From CAWCUK01 sp963798775 (GTDB lineage Bacteria > Bacteroidota > Ignavibacteria > Ignavibacteriales > Ignavibacteriaceae), in the NCBI GenBank assembly GCA_963798775.1, contig CAWCUK010000003.1:1-64000 (forward strand): DNA of 64,000 bases, in the 5' to 3' direction. The notes under the pieces are model-generated. The model saw only the letters and a list, made by a program, of their open reading frames with translations. It was not told the DNA's origin and did no database searches. This document shows positions 27,720 to 36,113 of this stretch, in pieces. The number at the start of each line of letters is the position of its first letter. The stretch's first letter is position 1. A program made the translations under genes and the position numbers.

Positions 27720-30122
27720 ATGAGTGTTAAAATTAAAGTTCTCTATTTAGAAGATTCTGATTCCGACGCGAAATTGATTAAAAGTAAAATCAGTCTGAAA
27801 GAATATGATTTTGAAATTAGACGAGTTGTGAATAAAGCTGATTTTTTAGCCGAACTTAATAATACTGATTTTGATATAGTACTTAGTAAATATTTTATTC
27901 CCGGATATTCCGGATTAAATGCCTTAAAAGATACCAAACGCCAATTATCGGATACTCCCTTCATTTTTATTTTTGAAAATTTAGATGAAGGTATTATAGA
28001 AAAAGTATTAAGAGACGGCGTAACTGATGTTGTCCAAAAAAAGAATTTAGATCGTTTGTCTATATCATTAATTAGAGCAATAAATGATCTTGAAGAAAAA
28101 CAAAAAAGAAAAGATATTGAAAAAAGATTGAAGGTAAGTCAAGATCTTCTTCAAAAAATAATGGATACTTCACCAAACATCATATTCCTTTTCGATGTAA
28201 TAAACCAAAAATTGAGATTTGTAAATTATAAAGCCGAAGATTTAATAGGATATTCCGAAGAAGAACTTTTTTCTATGGATGAGAATATTCTAGAAGAAAT
28301 TATACCGGGTATAAACACCGAATCTTGCAATGCCGACATCCAAAAATTATTGAAGGCGGATTCGGATGAAGTGGCTGAATGTGAATTTAAAATTAGGACA
28401 AAAAATAATGAATGGAAATGGCTGCTGGTAAGAGGGAGTCTTTTTGAAAAAGATGAAGAAGGAAAAGTGCATGTTATTGTTGGAATTGCAGAAGATATTA
28501 CCGATAAAAAAAATGCTGACCTTTTGGTTGATATTGAATTCAGAATAAGCCAAAATTTAGCTTCTGCCGAAAGTATGAAATTTACTTTAGGTCAAATTTT
28601 AGAAACAATCTGCAGCTATACAAATTGGGATATAGGAGAACTTTGGGTGTTTGACTTTGAACTTAAAGAATTTTCCGTTTACGATATGTGGTGCGGCAAG
28701 AAAGAATTAAAAGGTTTTATTGATGAAAGTGAAAGATTACTCAAAAAAAAAGAGCAATGGTTTCAGCACCGAATATTAAATTGGAAAAAAACTCTTTGGT
28801 CGAATAATCTACAATCCGATGAAAATTTTATCAGAAAAAATCTTGCTGTTGAATATAACTTAAACTCATACTACGGATTTCCTATTTATTACGGTGATAA
28901 GGTAATTGCGGTAATAAATTTTTTGAGCCGCGAAAAAAAGAATTTTGATAATTCTTTAATTAAAATGCTTAATAGTATCAGCAATAAATTGGCGGCATAT
29001 ATTCAAAAAAAGAAAGCGGAAGAAGGATTAATAAAAAGCGAAGAATTATTTCGCTTAGTTGCGAAAGCATCAAATGAAATTATTTGGGATTATAATGTTG
29101 TAAAACAAATTATCTGGTTTAATGAAAATTTTTATAAGGTTTTGGGTTATTTACACGAAGACAATGTTGATAAATATGATATTTGGTTAAGTAAAATTCA
29201 TCCGGAAGATAAAGAAGAATTTATTCAAAAATATTTTAATGTTGTTAAACAAAAGGAAAAATATTGGACACATAAATTTCGCTTCTTGAAAAAAAACGGC
29301 GAATACGCGCACATGCTGAGTCGTGGATATTTAGTTTATGAAAACGATCAGCTAATTCGTGTAGTTGGAGCGCAAAATGATATTACCGAACAAAAAGAAT
29401 ACGAAGATCAAATAAACAACGCTTTGTACCAAGCAAAAGAAACAGACAGGTTAAAATCAGAATTCTTGGCGCAAATGTCGCACGAAATAAGAACTCCTTT
29501 AAGTGTTATTTTAAGCTACGCAAGTATTTTAAAAGAAGAATTTGAAAATAAAGTAGACCCGGATTTCAAAACTGTTTTTTCCGGAATTGACAGCGCCGGC
29601 AGAAGATTAATTAGAACTGTTGATTTAATTTTAAATATGTCGGTTGTACAAACTGGAAAATATGAGCCGGTTTTCCGAAAGTTAAATCTAAAAAATATGA
29701 TGAAATCTGCCATTCAAGAATTTAATTCTCTTGCTCACGCTAAAGAACTTAATATAAATTTTAATGTTGAGGCAGAAGATTTTCATGTTGAAGGGGATGA
29801 ATATACGATAAATCAAATCTTTCAAAATTTAATTGATAACGCGATAAAATATACTGAAAAAGGTTCGGTTAATATTAGAATTTTTACGGATGAAAAAGAT
29901 AGAACTTGTGTAAGTGTGGAAGATTCAGGTATAGGAATATCGAAAGAATTTATTCCGATTATTTTTACGCCGTTTACACAAGAATCTACAGGCTACTCCA
30001 GAAGATTTGAAGGAAACGGTTTAGGTTTGGCCTTAACTAAAAAATACGCGGAAATAAATAACGCTGAAGTTAAGGTAGATTCGGAAGTAGGAAAGGGAAC
30101 AATATTTTCTGTTTGTTTTTAA
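27720..30122 (+). CDS. PAS/GAF sensor histidine kinase with an N-terminal degenerate receiver domain
   Basis: 800 residues, no membrane segment. Domain order: receiver-like (about 5-125), PAS (140-260), GAF (270-430), PAS (445-565), HisKA (His in FLAQMSHEIRTPLS), HATPase (N box IFQNLIDNAIKYTE, G1 DSGIGIS, G2 GNGLGLALTKKY). The kinase half looks fully active. In the receiver the acidic pair ED is kept at residues 11-12, but the usual phospho-acceptor Asp is Lys57 (IVLSKYFIPGYSG), so it cannot be phosphorylated in the normal way and is probably a pseudo-receiver. No response regulator is adjacent. A cytosolic signal, such as a small ligand or redox state, seems likely. Confidence 0.88.
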   Translation: MSVKIKVLYLEDSDSDAKLIKSKISLKEYDFEIRRVVNKADFLAELNNTDFDIVLSKYFIPGYSGLNALKDTKRQLSDTPFIFIFENLDEGIIEKVLRDGVTDVVQKKNLDRLSISLIRAINDLEEKQKRKDIEKRLKVSQDLLQKIMDTSPNIIFLFDVINQKLRFVNYKAEDLIGYSEEELFSMDENILEEIIPGINTESCNADIQKLLKADSDEVAECEFKIRTKNNEWKWLLVRGSLFEKDEEGKVHVIVGIAEDITDKKNADLLVDIEFRISQNLASAESMKFTLGQILETICSYTNWDIGELWVFDFELKEFSVYDMWCGKKELKGFIDESERLLKKKEQWFQHRILNWKKTLWSNNLQSDENFIRKNLAVEYNLNSYYGFPIYYGDKVIAVINFLSREKKNFDNSLIKMLNSISNKLAAYIQKKKAEEGLIKSEELFRLVAKASNEIIWDYNVVKQIIWFNENFYKVLGYLHEDNVDKYDIWLSKIHPEDKEEFIQKYFNVVKQKEKYWTHKFRFLKKNGEYAHMLSRGYLVYENDQLIRVVGAQNDITEQKEYEDQINNALYQAKETDRLKSEFLAQMSHEIRTPLSVILSYASILKEEFENKVDPDFKTVFSGIDSAGRRLIRTVDLILNMSVVQTGKYEPVFRKLNLKNMMKSAIQEFNSLAHAKELNINFNVEAEDFHVEGDEYTINQIFQNLIDNAIKYTEKGSVNIRIFTDEKDRTCVSVEDSGIGISKEFIPIIFTPFTQESTGYSRRFEGNGLGLALTKKYAEINNAEVKVDSEVGKGTIFSVCF

Positions 30123-30126
30123 AAAG

Positions 30127-30156
30127 GCGGATACACAGCATTCGCCGTATATCCGC
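30127..30156. terminator. Hairpin between convergent kinase and tex genes
   Basis: GCGGATA (30127-30133) pairs with TATCCGC (30150-30156). It lies in the 41-base gap between two convergent stop codons; the T tract is weak, so this is a hairpin with probable terminator function. Confidence 0.5.
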
Positions 30157-30163
30157 ATTCGTC

Positions 30164-32353
30164 TTAATCTCTCATACTTAAAGAAATTCTTCCTCTTTGA
30201 ACATCTATTCCTGTAATTTTAACATCAATTATATCGCCTACATTAATAACATCAAGAGGATTTTTAACAAATTTATTCGCGATTTGGGAAACATGTAAAA
30301 GTCCGTCCTGTTTTACTCCTATATCAACAAAAGCGCCGAAATCAACAACATTTCTAACGGTTCCTTTAAGTCTCATTCCTTCCTGCAAATCCTCCATTTT
30401 TAGAACGTCGCTTCGTAAAATCGGTTTCGGAATATCTTCACGCGGATCTCTTCCCGGTCTTTTTAAATTTTCGATAATATCGATTAGAGTCGGTTCTCCG
30501 ATTCCAATTTCTTCGGCTAGTCTTTTAGTTCCTTTTTGATTTACCACCAAAGAAATTAATGCTCCCGATTCTTTAATACTGGCAAGAGGAATATTAAATT
30601 TATGCAACATTTTGTTTGTTGCTTCATACGATTCGGGATGAATAAAAGTATTATCAAGAGGATTTTCACCGTTTGAAATTTTTAAGAATCCCGCCGACTG
30701 CTCAAACGCTTTTTCACCTAAACCTGTAACAGCTTTTAACTCTTCTCTTGCAGTAAATCGTCCTACTTTTTCACGATATTTAACAATATTTTCGGCAATT
30801 CGTTTATTCAAACCGGAAACATAAGTAAGCAGAGAGGCTGAAGCGGTATTAACATCAACACCTACATAGTTAACGCAGCTTTCCACTACATTATCAAGTT
30901 TTCCCATTAATAATTTCTGGTCAACATCGTGCTGATATAATCCAACACCAATCGATTTCGGATCTATCTTTACGAGCTCGGCAAGCGGATCTAAAAGGCG
31001 GCGCCCGATTGAAATATTCCCTCTTTGGCTTGCTTCAAGATCAGGAAATTCTTTTTTAGCAACTGCCGAAGCGGAATAAACAGAAGCTCCGGCTTCATTA
31101 ACAATTATATACTGGCATTTAAGCTTATGCTTTTTAATAATATCCGCAATAAACTGTTCGGTTTCTCGACTTGCGGTTCCGTTGCCGATTGCGATTAAAT
31201 CAACTTTATGTTTGCCCGCAAAGAATACTATAATTTTTTCGGCTTCAAGTTTTTTATTCTGCGGAGGATGAGGATATATTGTTGTTCCTTCCAAATATTT
31301 GCCGGTTTCATCAATTACCGCTATTTTAGAACCGGAAACAAAACCGGGATCAATACCCATAATCTTTTTATCGGCAAAAGGCGGTTGCAGCAGAAGCTGT
31401 CTTAAATTTGAAGCGAAAATTTCAATTGCATGAAGATCAGCAATTTCTGTTAAAAAATTTCTAATTTCTTTTTCAATTGAAGGATAAGTAAGACGATTAA
31501 AAGCATCTTCTACAATGGAATCTATAATTTCCATAAAAGCGGATTCTTTATAATCTAAAAATTTATTCTTCATTTTTTTAAGAACGGAAGGAGAATCAAA
31601 AGAAAATGAAATTTTTAACACCTTTTCTTTTTCTCCACGATTTAAAGCCAAAATTTGATAAGGTTTTATTTTTGTAATATCAACATCAAATTCATAATAT
31701 ATTTGATAGATTTCTTTTTTATCCTTCGCCTTTTGTTTTTCGCTTACATGTTCATCGGTATTTTTTTCTTTTACTTTTTCAGATTTTACTACGGATGTTT
31801 CCTGTAAATATTCACGTACCGATTTTCTCACTTCGGCATTATCATTTACCATTTCAGCAATAATATCTTTAGCTCCCTGAAGTGCTTCTTCAATGGTTGT
31901 TACTCCAAGTTCTTCATTTAAAAATTCGGTAAGTTTTTCATCTAAATTACCTGAGAAATCCGGATTTTCAAGAATAAACAACGCGAGCGGTTCTAATCCT
32001 TTTGCTTTTGCAATAGTCCCTCTTGTTCTTCTCTTAGGTTTGTAAGGGAGATAAAGATCCTCCAGTTCCTGCAGTTTTACGCAGGCCATTATTTTAGCTT
32101 TAAGTTCATCGGTTAATTTACCTTGCTCTTCAATGCTATTTAGAATGGTTTGCCGTCTTTCTTCAAGAAGCGTAAGGTAATTCAGCCGATCCTCAATTTG
32201 GCGAAGAAAATCTTCATCAAGTCCACCCGTATGTTCTTTACGGTAGCGTGCGATAAAAGGAATTGTGGCGTCTTCTCTTAGCAAATTTATTACCGCGTCA
32301 ACTTGTTCAGTTTTTATATTTAGCTCTTTTGCTATTATCGATGGTATATTCAT
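30164..32353 (-). CDS. tex: Tex-family RNA-binding transcription accessory protein
   Basis: 729 residues, standard Tex length. N-terminal Tex domain (IPFIARYRKEHTGGLDEDFL), YqgF/RuvC-like fold (IMGIDPGFVSGSKIAVID), helix-hairpin-helix repeats (TASASLLTYVSGLNKRIAENI and VTGLGEKAFEQSAGF) and a C-terminal S1 RNA-binding domain (GTVRNVVDFGAFVDIGVKQDGLLH). Cytoplasmic. Tex proteins affect transcription and RNA decay; the exact role is not settled. Divergent from the mechanosensitive channel gene. Confidence 0.95.
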   Translation of the reverse strand: MNIPSIIAKELNIKTEQVDAVINLLREDATIPFIARYRKEHTGGLDEDFLRQIEDRLNYLTLLEERRQTILNSIEEQGKLTDELKAKIMACVKLQELEDLYLPYKPKRRTRGTIAKAKGLEPLALFILENPDFSGNLDEKLTEFLNEELGVTTIEEALQGAKDIIAEMVNDNAEVRKSVREYLQETSVVKSEKVKEKNTDEHVSEKQKAKDKKEIYQIYYEFDVDITKIKPYQILALNRGEKEKVLKISFSFDSPSVLKKMKNKFLDYKESAFMEIIDSIVEDAFNRLTYPSIEKEIRNFLTEIADLHAIEIFASNLRQLLLQPPFADKKIMGIDPGFVSGSKIAVIDETGKYLEGTTIYPHPPQNKKLEAEKIIVFFAGKHKVDLIAIGNGTASRETEQFIADIIKKHKLKCQYIIVNEAGASVYSASAVAKKEFPDLEASQRGNISIGRRLLDPLAELVKIDPKSIGVGLYQHDVDQKLLMGKLDNVVESCVNYVGVDVNTASASLLTYVSGLNKRIAENIVKYREKVGRFTAREELKAVTGLGEKAFEQSAGFLKISNGENPLDNTFIHPESYEATNKMLHKFNIPLASIKESGALISLVVNQKGTKRLAEEIGIGEPTLIDIIENLKRPGRDPREDIPKPILRSDVLKMEDLQEGMRLKGTVRNVVDFGAFVDIGVKQDGLLHVSQIANKFVKNPLDVINVGDIIDVKITGIDVQRGRISLSMRD

Positions 32354-32548
32354 TGAAACTCTACAGAAAAATTTTGTATTTATATATTTTAAATTAAGTT
32401 GCTAAACTAAACAGAAAGAACCTTCTATTTCAAGTTGATTTAAAATTACTTTTTTCTATTTGTTCTATTTATTTAGAACTATTTTAGTTTAGTTGATGTT
32501 AACTGTTATTAATAATTTAAATAATTATTTATAATATAAGGAGATACT

Positions 32549-33367
32549 ATGGACGTTATAATACAATCGGTACAAGGCTGGGCAGTTGTTTACGGTATTA
32601 AATTTATCGGTGCCGTTTTAATTTTAATTTTCGGCCTTTGGGCGGCAAAAGTTATTAAAAAAATTGTTAATAAAATTTTATTGAAGAAAAATCTCGATGC
32701 TTCGGTTATTTCATTTATTAGTAATGTTATTTATGCTGCGGTTGTTGCTTTTGTAATAATTGCTACCTTATCTAAAGTGGGAATTGCAACAGCGTCATTT
32801 ATCGCTGTTTTGGGTGCCGCCGGATTGGCCATAGGACTCGCTTTTCAAGGCGCTCTTTCTAATTTTGCCGCAGGCCTTTTGCTGCTGTTGTTCAGACCTT
32901 TTAAAACCGGGCAATTTATTATTACTGCAGGTGTCGCCGGTTCTGTTGAAGAAATTCAACTTTTATATACACAATTTAAAACTCCCGATAACATTAAAGT
33001 AATTGTTCCGAACGGAAAACTTATGTCGGAAATTATCACAAATTACTCAGTTAATGAAACTCGTCGCGCTGAATGGAAAATAGGCGTAGGTTATAACGAT
33101 GATCTTAAACTTGTAAGAAAAGTTTTGCAAGAGATAGTTGAAGCGGATGAGAGAATTCTTCGCGACCCGGCGCCACAAATTTTTGTTGTGGAATTAGGTG
33201 ATAATAGCGTTAATTTTTCCGTTAGAGCTTGGACGAAAAGCAGCGATTATTGGACAACCTTTACGGATACTATTGAGGTAATTAAAGAAAAATTTGATGC
33301 GGAAGGAATTAATATTCCGTATCCGCAGAGAGATGTTCATTTATTTCAAAATGAACAAAAAAATTAA
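32549..33367 (+). CDS. mscS: Small-conductance mechanosensitive channel, MscS family
   Basis: 272 residues, close to E. coli MscS (286). An AAGGAG box precedes the ATG. Three transmembrane helices lie in the first 125 residues. The pore-lining TM3 is the Gly/Ala-rich VLGAAGLAIGLAFQGALSNFA, followed by LLLLFRPFKTG. The beta domain includes VIVPNGKLMSEIITNYS and the C-terminal alpha/beta domain ends INIPYPQRDVHLF. It releases solutes on hypo-osmotic shock. Single-gene unit. Confidence 0.93.
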   Translation: MDVIIQSVQGWAVVYGIKFIGAVLILIFGLWAAKVIKKIVNKILLKKNLDASVISFISNVIYAAVVAFVIIATLSKVGIATASFIAVLGAAGLAIGLAFQGALSNFAAGLLLLLFRPFKTGQFIITAGVAGSVEEIQLLYTQFKTPDNIKVIVPNGKLMSEIITNYSVNETRRAEWKIGVGYNDDLKLVRKVLQEIVEADERILRDPAPQIFVVELGDNSVNFSVRAWTKSSDYWTTFTDTIEVIKEKFDAEGINIPYPQRDVHLFQNEQKN

Positions 33368-33442
33368 GTGAAATTTCATACCGTATTTAATTTCAACTTC
33401 ATAAATTTGTTTAATAATTTCTAAAACAAAAAAAGAATATTT

Positions 33443-33808
33443 ATGACAAAATTAACAGTATACGAAAAGCCAACTTGTACAACATGCAGAAAAGTATCCA
33501 AAATTTTGATGGAAAACGGAGTCGATTTTGAGAAAGTAAATTATTACATCAATCCTTTTTCAAAAAATAAATTAAAAGTTCTCTTAAAGAAGATGGGAAT
33601 GAAACCAAGTGAATTGCTTCGGAAAAATGAACAAGCTTATAAAGAGCTTGATGTAAAAAATAAAAATTATAAAGAAGATGAAATTTTAAATTTCATGATT
33701 AAAGAACCGGATCTTGTGCAAAGGCCGATTATAGAATATGGAGATAAAGCAATTTTGGCGCGTCCTGCTGAAGTTCTTGATGAATTTTTGAAATCAAATT
33801 TTAAATGA
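33443..33808 (+). CDS. ArsC/Spx-like thioredoxin-fold protein
   Basis: 121 residues. Family start LTVYEKPTCTTCRKVSKIL with a CxxC, then the ArsC-type helices MGMKPSELLRKNEQAYKELD and the LVQRPIIEYGDKAILARP segment that holds the conserved Arg-Pro and substrate-binding Arg. Arsenate reductases of this group reduce arsenate with glutaredoxin or use a related chemistry. The CxxC variant and the absence of other ars genes leave the substrate open; YffB/Spx-like redox roles are equally possible. Confidence 0.85.
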   Translation: MTKLTVYEKPTCTTCRKVSKILMENGVDFEKVNYYINPFSKNKLKVLLKKMGMKPSELLRKNEQAYKELDVKNKNYKEDEILNFMIKEPDLVQRPIIEYGDKAILARPAEVLDEFLKSNFK

Positions 33809-33816
33809 TAAAATTT

Positions 33817-33848
33817 CTGCCGGATTGTCTAAAAAGATTTTCCGGCAG
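33817..33848. terminator. Hairpin between convergent genes
   Basis: CTGCCGGA (33817-33824) pairs perfectly with TCCGGCAG (33841-33848) with a 16-base loop, in the gap between the ArsC-like gene and the diheme cytochrome gene. It is followed by a short T stretch. Confidence 0.55.
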
Positions 33849-33874
33849 TTTAAAAATTTGAACAGAAATTAAAA

Positions 33875-34864
33875 TTACATGGAAGTTTTGGCAGCCGTAA
33901 ATTTAACTACTTGATGATTAACCGGTTTTAAAGAATGAAGATAAGTATACACTGCGCTAAGATCTTCTCTAGTCATTCCGCCGAATAATGTCCAAGGCAT
34001 TATTGTATTAAATTCACCTTGCTTAACCGGTATTGCTTTAGCGCTATCCGAATCGAAAGATTTAAATCTTGAGATAAAAGCTTCTTCGCTCCATGAACCA
34101 ATTCCTGTTTTATTATCGGGAGAAATATTAGCTGAACGCACCGTTCCCCAGGGAGTTTGAAATTCCATTCCGCCGGCAAAATCCATCCCGGGTTTTGGTT
34201 CTCCTTGCTCGGAAGGAGTATGGCAGTCAGCGCAGCCGGCAATAGAAACCAAGTATTTTCCATATTCCAGTTTGTTAGATCTATCTACTTCTTTTGCCGG
34301 AACATAACCTTTAGGCGGAATAGTTTTTACAATAAAATTTAAAGGAAAATTTAATTTTGATTCCGGCACATTGTTCTTAATTGGTTTTAAAGTTCTAATA
34401 TAGGCGACTATTGAATAGGCATCTTCCTGAGTAAGATGGTTATAACTTAAATAAGGCATTAATGGGAATAAAGCTTTTCCGTCTTTATTCACTCCGCAAG
34501 TAAAGGCGCGCAGTAGTTCACCGTCTGTCCAATCTCCTATTCCCGCGGGAGTAATATTTTTAGCGTAAAGTTTTCCCGGAATTCCGATGGATTCATCAAA
34601 AATTTCTCCGCCTTTTCCGTATGAATCAGCCATAAGCGGACCTGAATATTTTGTCCAGTCTCTTGTTGAATGACAATCTAAACAGTCAGTTACATGATGA
34701 ACTAAATATTTTCCGCGTTCAATTCTTGCAGGCGTAATATCTACCTTAATATTAGACGGCGGATCTACATTTGGATATGCTGAATTAAAATAGACCACAC
34801 CGATTATTAATAGAAGAACTATAACACCCAGTATTATCCCCGAAATCTTTAAGAAAGTTTTCAT
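33875..34864 (-). CDS. Membrane-anchored diheme cytochrome c
   Basis: 329 residues. AAAGGGA box before the ATG; one N-terminal transmembrane helix (about residues 7-27), then two cytochrome c domains with CLDCH at residues 61-65 and CADCH at about residue 210. Each is preceded by RGKYLV or YGKYLV, as in the multi-haem subunits of periplasmic alcohol/aldehyde dehydrogenases and related diheme proteins. No catalytic dehydrogenase partner lies nearby. It is a periplasmic electron carrier facing the membrane. Divergent from tag across a 330-base spacer. Confidence 0.88.
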   Translation of the reverse strand: MKTFLKISGIILGVIVLLLIIGVVYFNSAYPNVDPPSNIKVDITPARIERGKYLVHHVTDCLDCHSTRDWTKYSGPLMADSYGKGGEIFDESIGIPGKLYAKNITPAGIGDWTDGELLRAFTCGVNKDGKALFPLMPYLSYNHLTQEDAYSIVAYIRTLKPIKNNVPESKLNFPLNFIVKTIPPKGYVPAKEVDRSNKLEYGKYLVSIAGCADCHTPSEQGEPKPGMDFAGGMEFQTPWGTVRSANISPDNKTGIGSWSEEAFISRFKSFDSDSAKAIPVKQGEFNTIMPWTLFGGMTREDLSAVYTYLHSLKPVNHQVVKFTAAKTSM

Positions 34865-35194
34865 AAGTGTTCCCTTTATATTTATTATATGATTTGAAAA
34901 ATGAAATAAAATTCCCTTGGCATTAAAATCTACAAAATGCTCTTAACCGCTTCTATTTATTATTAAGGAAGTTTAATCTACTCTTAGACCGCTTAAAGAT
35001 TAAGTTGTTTTTTACAATTGACCTTTAATCTTAATCGAAAAAAAATCGGGGAAGATTAAAAAAAAATTACCGCTTTGTCTTTGCAAATTTATTAATGATT
35101 CTTTCAATGTCAATTTAAAATTTTATGGAAGGGAATATTTTAAGTGTAAAAGGAAATTTTTAATTTCGAATTCACAAAAAAATTAAGGAATTAT
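34865..35194. promoter_or_regulatory. Divergent intergenic region with four TTTAATCT/AGATTAAA elements
   Basis: 330 AT-rich bases without an ORF between the diheme cytochrome and tag. The octamer TTTAATCT or its complement occurs at 34972-34979 (plus), 34995-35004 (as AAAGATTAAG), 35024-35031 (plus, followed by a second overlapping TTAATC) and 35053-35060 (complement). Two of them form an inverted repeat around a 20-base centre. They might be operator or sigma-binding sites, but AT-rich sequence makes chance recurrence plausible. AAGGAATT precedes the tag start. Confidence 0.35.
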
Positions 35195-35752
35195 ATGAAA
35201 CGATGCGGCTGGGTTGATACCGATCCTATTTATATAAATTATCATGATGAAGAATGGGGAATTCCCGTACATGATGATAGGCTTCTTTTTGAGTTTTTAA
35301 TTCTTGAAGGCGCTCAGGCGGGTTTAAGCTGGATTACGATACTAAAGAAAAGAGAAATTTATAAAAAAGCTTTTGATAATTTTGACGCTCTAAAAATTGC
35401 AGAATATGATGAAAAGAAAATAGCTGAATTAATGAATAATTCCGGCATCATAAGGAATAAACTGAAAATAAAATCCGCTGTTAAAAACGCCAAAGCTTTT
35501 TTAAAGGTGCAAGATGAATTTGGATCATTCGATAAATATATTTGGCGGTTTATCGGCGGAAAACCCAAAATAAATTATTGGGAAAATCTAAAGGAAGTTC
35601 CGGCAAAAACTCATGAATCTGAAGAGATGAGCAAAGATTTAAAAAAACGTGGATTTAATTTTGTCGGTCCAACAATTTGCTATGCTTTTATGCAGGCTGT
35701 AGGAATGGTTGATGATCATATAAATGATTGTTTTAAAAAATTAAAAAGGTGA
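35195..35752 (+). CDS. tag: DNA-3-methyladenine glycosylase I
   Basis: 185 residues, normal for Tag. N-terminal zinc-binding Cys in KRCGWV; YHDEEWGIPVHDDRLLFEFL and EGAQAGLSWITILKKRE hold the active-site Glu and aromatic pocket; the C-terminal VGPTICYAFMQAVGMVDDHINDC supplies the remaining zinc ligands. It excises 3-methyladenine from alkylated DNA, in the cytoplasm. AAGGAATT before the ATG. Confidence 0.95.
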   Translation: MKRCGWVDTDPIYINYHDEEWGIPVHDDRLLFEFLILEGAQAGLSWITILKKREIYKKAFDNFDALKIAEYDEKKIAELMNNSGIIRNKLKIKSAVKNAKAFLKVQDEFGSFDKYIWRFIGGKPKINYWENLKEVPAKTHESEEMSKDLKKRGFNFVGPTICYAFMQAVGMVDDHINDCFKKLKR

Positions 35753-36113
35753 AAATTATGGCTATTGCTATTTGTGCTAAAAGCAGATACGTTTTATATG
35801 TTTAACGGAATATAAAATCTTACGGTCCTAATCTAAGATTTCTTTCTCCGCGTTTGTTCTTATCTTATTGTTCAATTTCTCTGTCGATGGTTCTGTTTCT
35901 TTTTATCTTCTCCATTTAATTCAAGAAAATTAAAATTGATTTTTTATTCTTACCGAAAGGCCAATTTTATGAAAAGCGCTTTTCTTTATCCGCTGCTAAC
36001 TTTTTTAATGATTCTGTTTTTCTTGTTTGTATTTATGGGGAGTGGAGGTCTGATAATGTAGGGAACAGAATAAAATAAAAATAAGCAAAACAACGAAAAC
36101 ATCTACGGACTAC
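35753..36113. other. Gap between tag and the DUF2254 gene
   Basis: 361 bases between convergent genes. Apart from a possible 30-codon ORF at 35969-36061, described separately, nothing else was recognised: no RNA gene, strong hairpin or repeat. Confidence 0.5.
35969..36061 (+). CDS. Possible 30-residue single-helix membrane peptide
   Basis: ATG to TAG, 30 residues (MKSAFLYPLLTFLMILFFLF then VFMGSGGLIM). Nearly the whole peptide is one hydrophobic helix with a single basic residue at the start. AAAGG lies nine bases upstream of the ATG. It is not recognised as a family and could be a chance ORF, as hydrophobic codons are common in T-rich DNA. Confidence 0.3.
   Translation: MKSAFLYPLLTFLMILFFLFVFMGSGGLIM

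Noticed and set aside
35753..36113. tRNA or small structured RNA in the tag-DUF2254 gap
   Set aside because: No tRNA T-loop pattern, CCA end or strong hairpin was found.
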